Source of the DNA: JANRKN01 sp033763435
Lineage (GTDB): Bacteria; Planctomycetota; Phycisphaerae; Phycisphaerales; UBA1924
Direction: 5' to 3'
DNA length: 64,000 nucleotides
Assembly: GCA_033763435.1 (NCBI GenBank)
Contig: JANRKN010000128.1
Coordinates: 45,609 to 109,608 of the forward strand
The position numbers and the translations under genes were made by a program. Positions 61,988-64,000 of this stretch are shown here, piece by piece. Position 1 is the stretch's first letter. Each line of letters opens with the position of its first letter. The notes under the pieces are model-generated. The model searched no databases. It had not been told where the DNA came from and was given only the letters and a program-made list of their open reading frames with translations.

Positions 61988-63949
61988 ATGCGTCTGTCTC
62001 TGCGCGCCACATTCACCGTCGTTGTCATCGCCGCGATTCTCGGCATGTCTGCCCTCACGCTGATCGCTTGGAACACCCTCCGCACCGTCCGCGTCGATGG
62101 GCCCGTGTTCAACAAGATCGTCGAGCGCAAGGACCTGCTCGCCGACATTCTGCCGCCGCCGCTCTTCGCGGTCGAAGCGACGTTGGCGTCCTTCACCATC
62201 CCCGACGCGGCGAACCAGGCGGAGCTCAGCGCGTTCCGGGAACAGATCGGGCGGCTGCGCACGGACTTTGCCGCACGCGAAAAGTTCTGGGCCGAGGGAC
62301 TCGACACCGGTCCCATCCGCAGCGCGCTCGAACGTGAGACGGTGCCGACGGGGAACGAAGTCTTCCGTCGGATCTCTGCCGAGTTGTTGCCAGCGCTCGA
62401 GCGCCCGGCGAACGACGCGGCTCGTCCCGCCGCGCTCGCGGCCGCCCGGCGAAGCGTGCTCGAAGCCTTCAACTCGCACCGCGAGGTCGTGGCGCAGCTG
62501 GCCAAGGACCTGAACACGGACTATGAGGCGATCGCGGCCTCTTCGCGGACCAAGGTGGCCCGTTCGACCACGATGATGTTCGCGGGCGCGGGCCTGATCG
62601 CGATGGTGATCACCGTCGGATCGCTGATGCTCTCACGGTCCATCGGACGCCGGCTGGGCCGTGTGGTCGAGCTGATGGAGAACGTGGCCAAGGGTGAGGG
62701 CGACCTGATGACCCGCATCACGGGGGCGCCCTCGGACGACGAGATCGGGCGCCTGACCGCCGCGTTCAACCTGTACTCGCAGCGCATTCACGACTTGGTC
62801 GCAAAGATGTCCGCCGCGATTGCTCAGGTGATGGGCTCTTCTGCGACGATCGCCGCGAGCGGTGAGGAGCTCTCGCAGACCATGGCGATCCAGACCCGCG
62901 AAGTGAACCAGATTGCGCAGGCGGTGGACGAACTGGCGAGCGCAGCGCAGGGCGTGGCAGAGCGGTCGGCGCAGGGTGGCGCGCAGTCCGCCGAGGCGGG
63001 ACAGGCCGCCGTGCAGGGCCGCGAAGTCGTCGGCAGGACCGTCCAGGTGATCCACGGGATCGAAGCATCGGCCAAGGAGGTCGACACGTCAGTCCGCTCG
63101 CTCCGCACGCGCAGCGAGCAGATCGGACAGATCCTGGGAGTCATCAACGACATCGCGGACCAGACCAACCTGCTCGCGCTGAACGCGGCGATCGAGGCCG
63201 CGCGCGCCGGCGAGCACGGGCGGGGATTCGCGGTGGTCGCTGACGAGGTTCGCAAGCTCGCCGACCGGACCACGAGCGCCACGGGCGAGATCTCCCGAGT
63301 GATCTCGGACATCAACAACGACACCACCCAGGCCTCCGCGCGCACCAAGGACAGCCTCGACCGCGTTCGCACCGGCGTAAGCAACGCACAGCAGGCAGGC
63401 GAGAGCCTCGAGCGCATCGTGAGCCAGAACACAGCCGTAGGCGGCGTCATTCGCGATGTCGCCTCCGCAGCCTACCAGCAGCTCGCAACTGCCGCAAGCG
63501 TCCGCGACAGGACAAAGGTCGTCGCGCACAGCCTGAACGAAAGCGAGCAGGCGACAAACCTTGTCGCCTCAGCAGCGCGAGACCTCGAGGAGCAGTCGCG
63601 CGCCCTCGGACAGACGCTTTCAAGCTTCAAGCTCAATCGTCGCAACGACAACCCTGACGACTTCCGCCGGAGCACCCACGGCGTCATGTGCGAACTCGGT
63701 GACGTTGTCGACGTTTCATGCTCTGGCGCTCGCATCAAGCTCTCCAAGAGCATTCCGTCCGGCGGCGAGCCGTTCTCACTCACACTCGAAGCCCGGGGCG
63801 CGGCGGTGCGCGTGAAGGCCCGCGTCGCGTGGCAGCGCCCGATCGACGGCAAGCCCCATGCGGGCGTGCAGTTCGTCGCGGCCGATCTCGAAGAGATCCG
63901 GCGCTTCATCGCCAGCGTCGCCCGCACACCCGAGGCCGTCGCGGCCTGA
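61988..63949 (+). CDS. Methyl-accepting chemotaxis protein with C-terminal PilZ domain
   Basis: The 653-aa receptor has a transmembrane helix at the N-terminus, a periplasmic helical sensor (about residues 30-185), a second helix (MMFAGAGLIAMVITVGSLML) and a HAMP linker. The signalling domain has the hairpin tip INDIADQTNLLALNAAIEAA then RAGEHGRGFAVVADEVRKLA. The last 100 residues form a PilZ-like domain with RRNDNPDDFRR and DVSCSGARI (D-x-S-x-x-G), predicted to bind cyclic di-GMP. The combination links chemosensory output to c-di-GMP. ATG 61988 has AGGAG. Confidence 0.92.
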   Translation: MRLSLRATFTVVVIAAILGMSALTLIAWNTLRTVRVDGPVFNKIVERKDLLADILPPPLFAVEATLASFTIPDAANQAELSAFREQIGRLRTDFAAREKFWAEGLDTGPIRSALERETVPTGNEVFRRISAELLPALERPANDAARPAALAAARRSVLEAFNSHREVVAQLAKDLNTDYEAIAASSRTKVARSTTMMFAGAGLIAMVITVGSLMLSRSIGRRLGRVVELMENVAKGEGDLMTRITGAPSDDEIGRLTAAFNLYSQRIHDLVAKMSAAIAQVMGSSATIAASGEELSQTMAIQTREVNQIAQAVDELASAAQGVAERSAQGGAQSAEAGQAAVQGREVVGRTVQVIHGIEASAKEVDTSVRSLRTRSEQIGQILGVINDIADQTNLLALNAAIEAARAGEHGRGFAVVADEVRKLADRTTSATGEISRVISDINNDTTQASARTKDSLDRVRTGVSNAQQAGESLERIVSQNTAVGGVIRDVASAAYQQLATAASVRDRTKVVAHSLNESEQATNLVASAARDLEEQSRALGQTLSSFKLNRRNDNPDDFRRSTHGVMCELGDVVDVSCSGARIKLSKSIPSGGEPFSLTLEARGAAVRVKARVAWQRPIDGKPHAGVQFVAADLEEIRRFIASVARTPEAVAA

Positions 63950-64000
63950 GGCCAACCCGCGTCAACGCAACGCACCCCGCGGGGCCGAGACTCCACGTCT

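Overview
This is high-GC, gene-dense bacterial DNA that most likely comes from a planctomycete of the Phycisphaerae. Three things suggest this. A secreted protease ends in a duplicated calcium-loop tail (CPADFDGSGFVDSDD) of a kind I associate with Phycisphaerae. A lamin-tail protein ends in a PEP-CTERM-like signal (P-x-P-G, hydrophobic stretch, RRRR). The cbb3 oxidase has fused CcoN and CcoO subunits. No phylogenetic test could be run, so the assignment is an inference.

Layout. 1-2453 (mostly minus): start of an ActP-like symporter, its DUF485 partner, a phosphate-selective-type porin and an Rrf2 Fe-S regulator. 2608-11738 (plus): a complete cbb3 oxidase operon, ccoNO(fused)-Q-P-G-H-(TauE/SafE-like)-I-S, behind a strong sigma70-type promoter. 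11881-18386: Dps, a Gfo/Idh/MocA-like protein, the RNase P RNA with its terminator, and a minus-strand operon (lipoprotein, RsbW-like kinase, STAS protein, MlaE, RibH, NusB, FtsY). 18624-25484: GuaA, a GNAT acetyltransferase, GalK, an ECF sigma/anti-sigma pair, DinB, an NRDE/TANGO2 protein and an ATP-grasp protein. 25481-27283: a lower-GC patch with two secreted proteins of unknown function; one has a promoter-like element whose spacer is almost entirely a 15-nt homopolymer. 27364-29684: DUF72 protein and a membrane metallophosphoesterase.

The centrepiece is 30016-45285. The plus strand carries two small unknown genes, a photoactive yellow protein (PYP) homologue, a p-coumarate:CoA-ligase-like enzyme and a tyrosine ammonia-lyase. 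Together these can make the p-coumaroyl chromophore and receive it. Converging on them is a minus-strand gas vesicle cluster of about 15 genes: GvpA, a GvpC-like protein with exact 40-residue repeats, GvpN, three GvpL/F proteins, GvpG, two accessory GvpA-family proteins, GvpK, a GvpH-like Hsp20, a CDC48-type AAA ATPase and three proteins I cannot name. I infer a blue-light-linked buoyancy system.

45916-64000: a degenerate CheA-like protein divergent from gvpA, a run of surface-glycan genes (three glycosyltransferase-type proteins and a nucleotide-binding protein), SerA, homogentisate dioxygenase, the large secreted protease, a lamin-tail PEP-CTERM-like protein and a chemoreceptor with a C-terminal PilZ domain. 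I saw no insertion sequence, CRISPR array, tRNA or phage gene.
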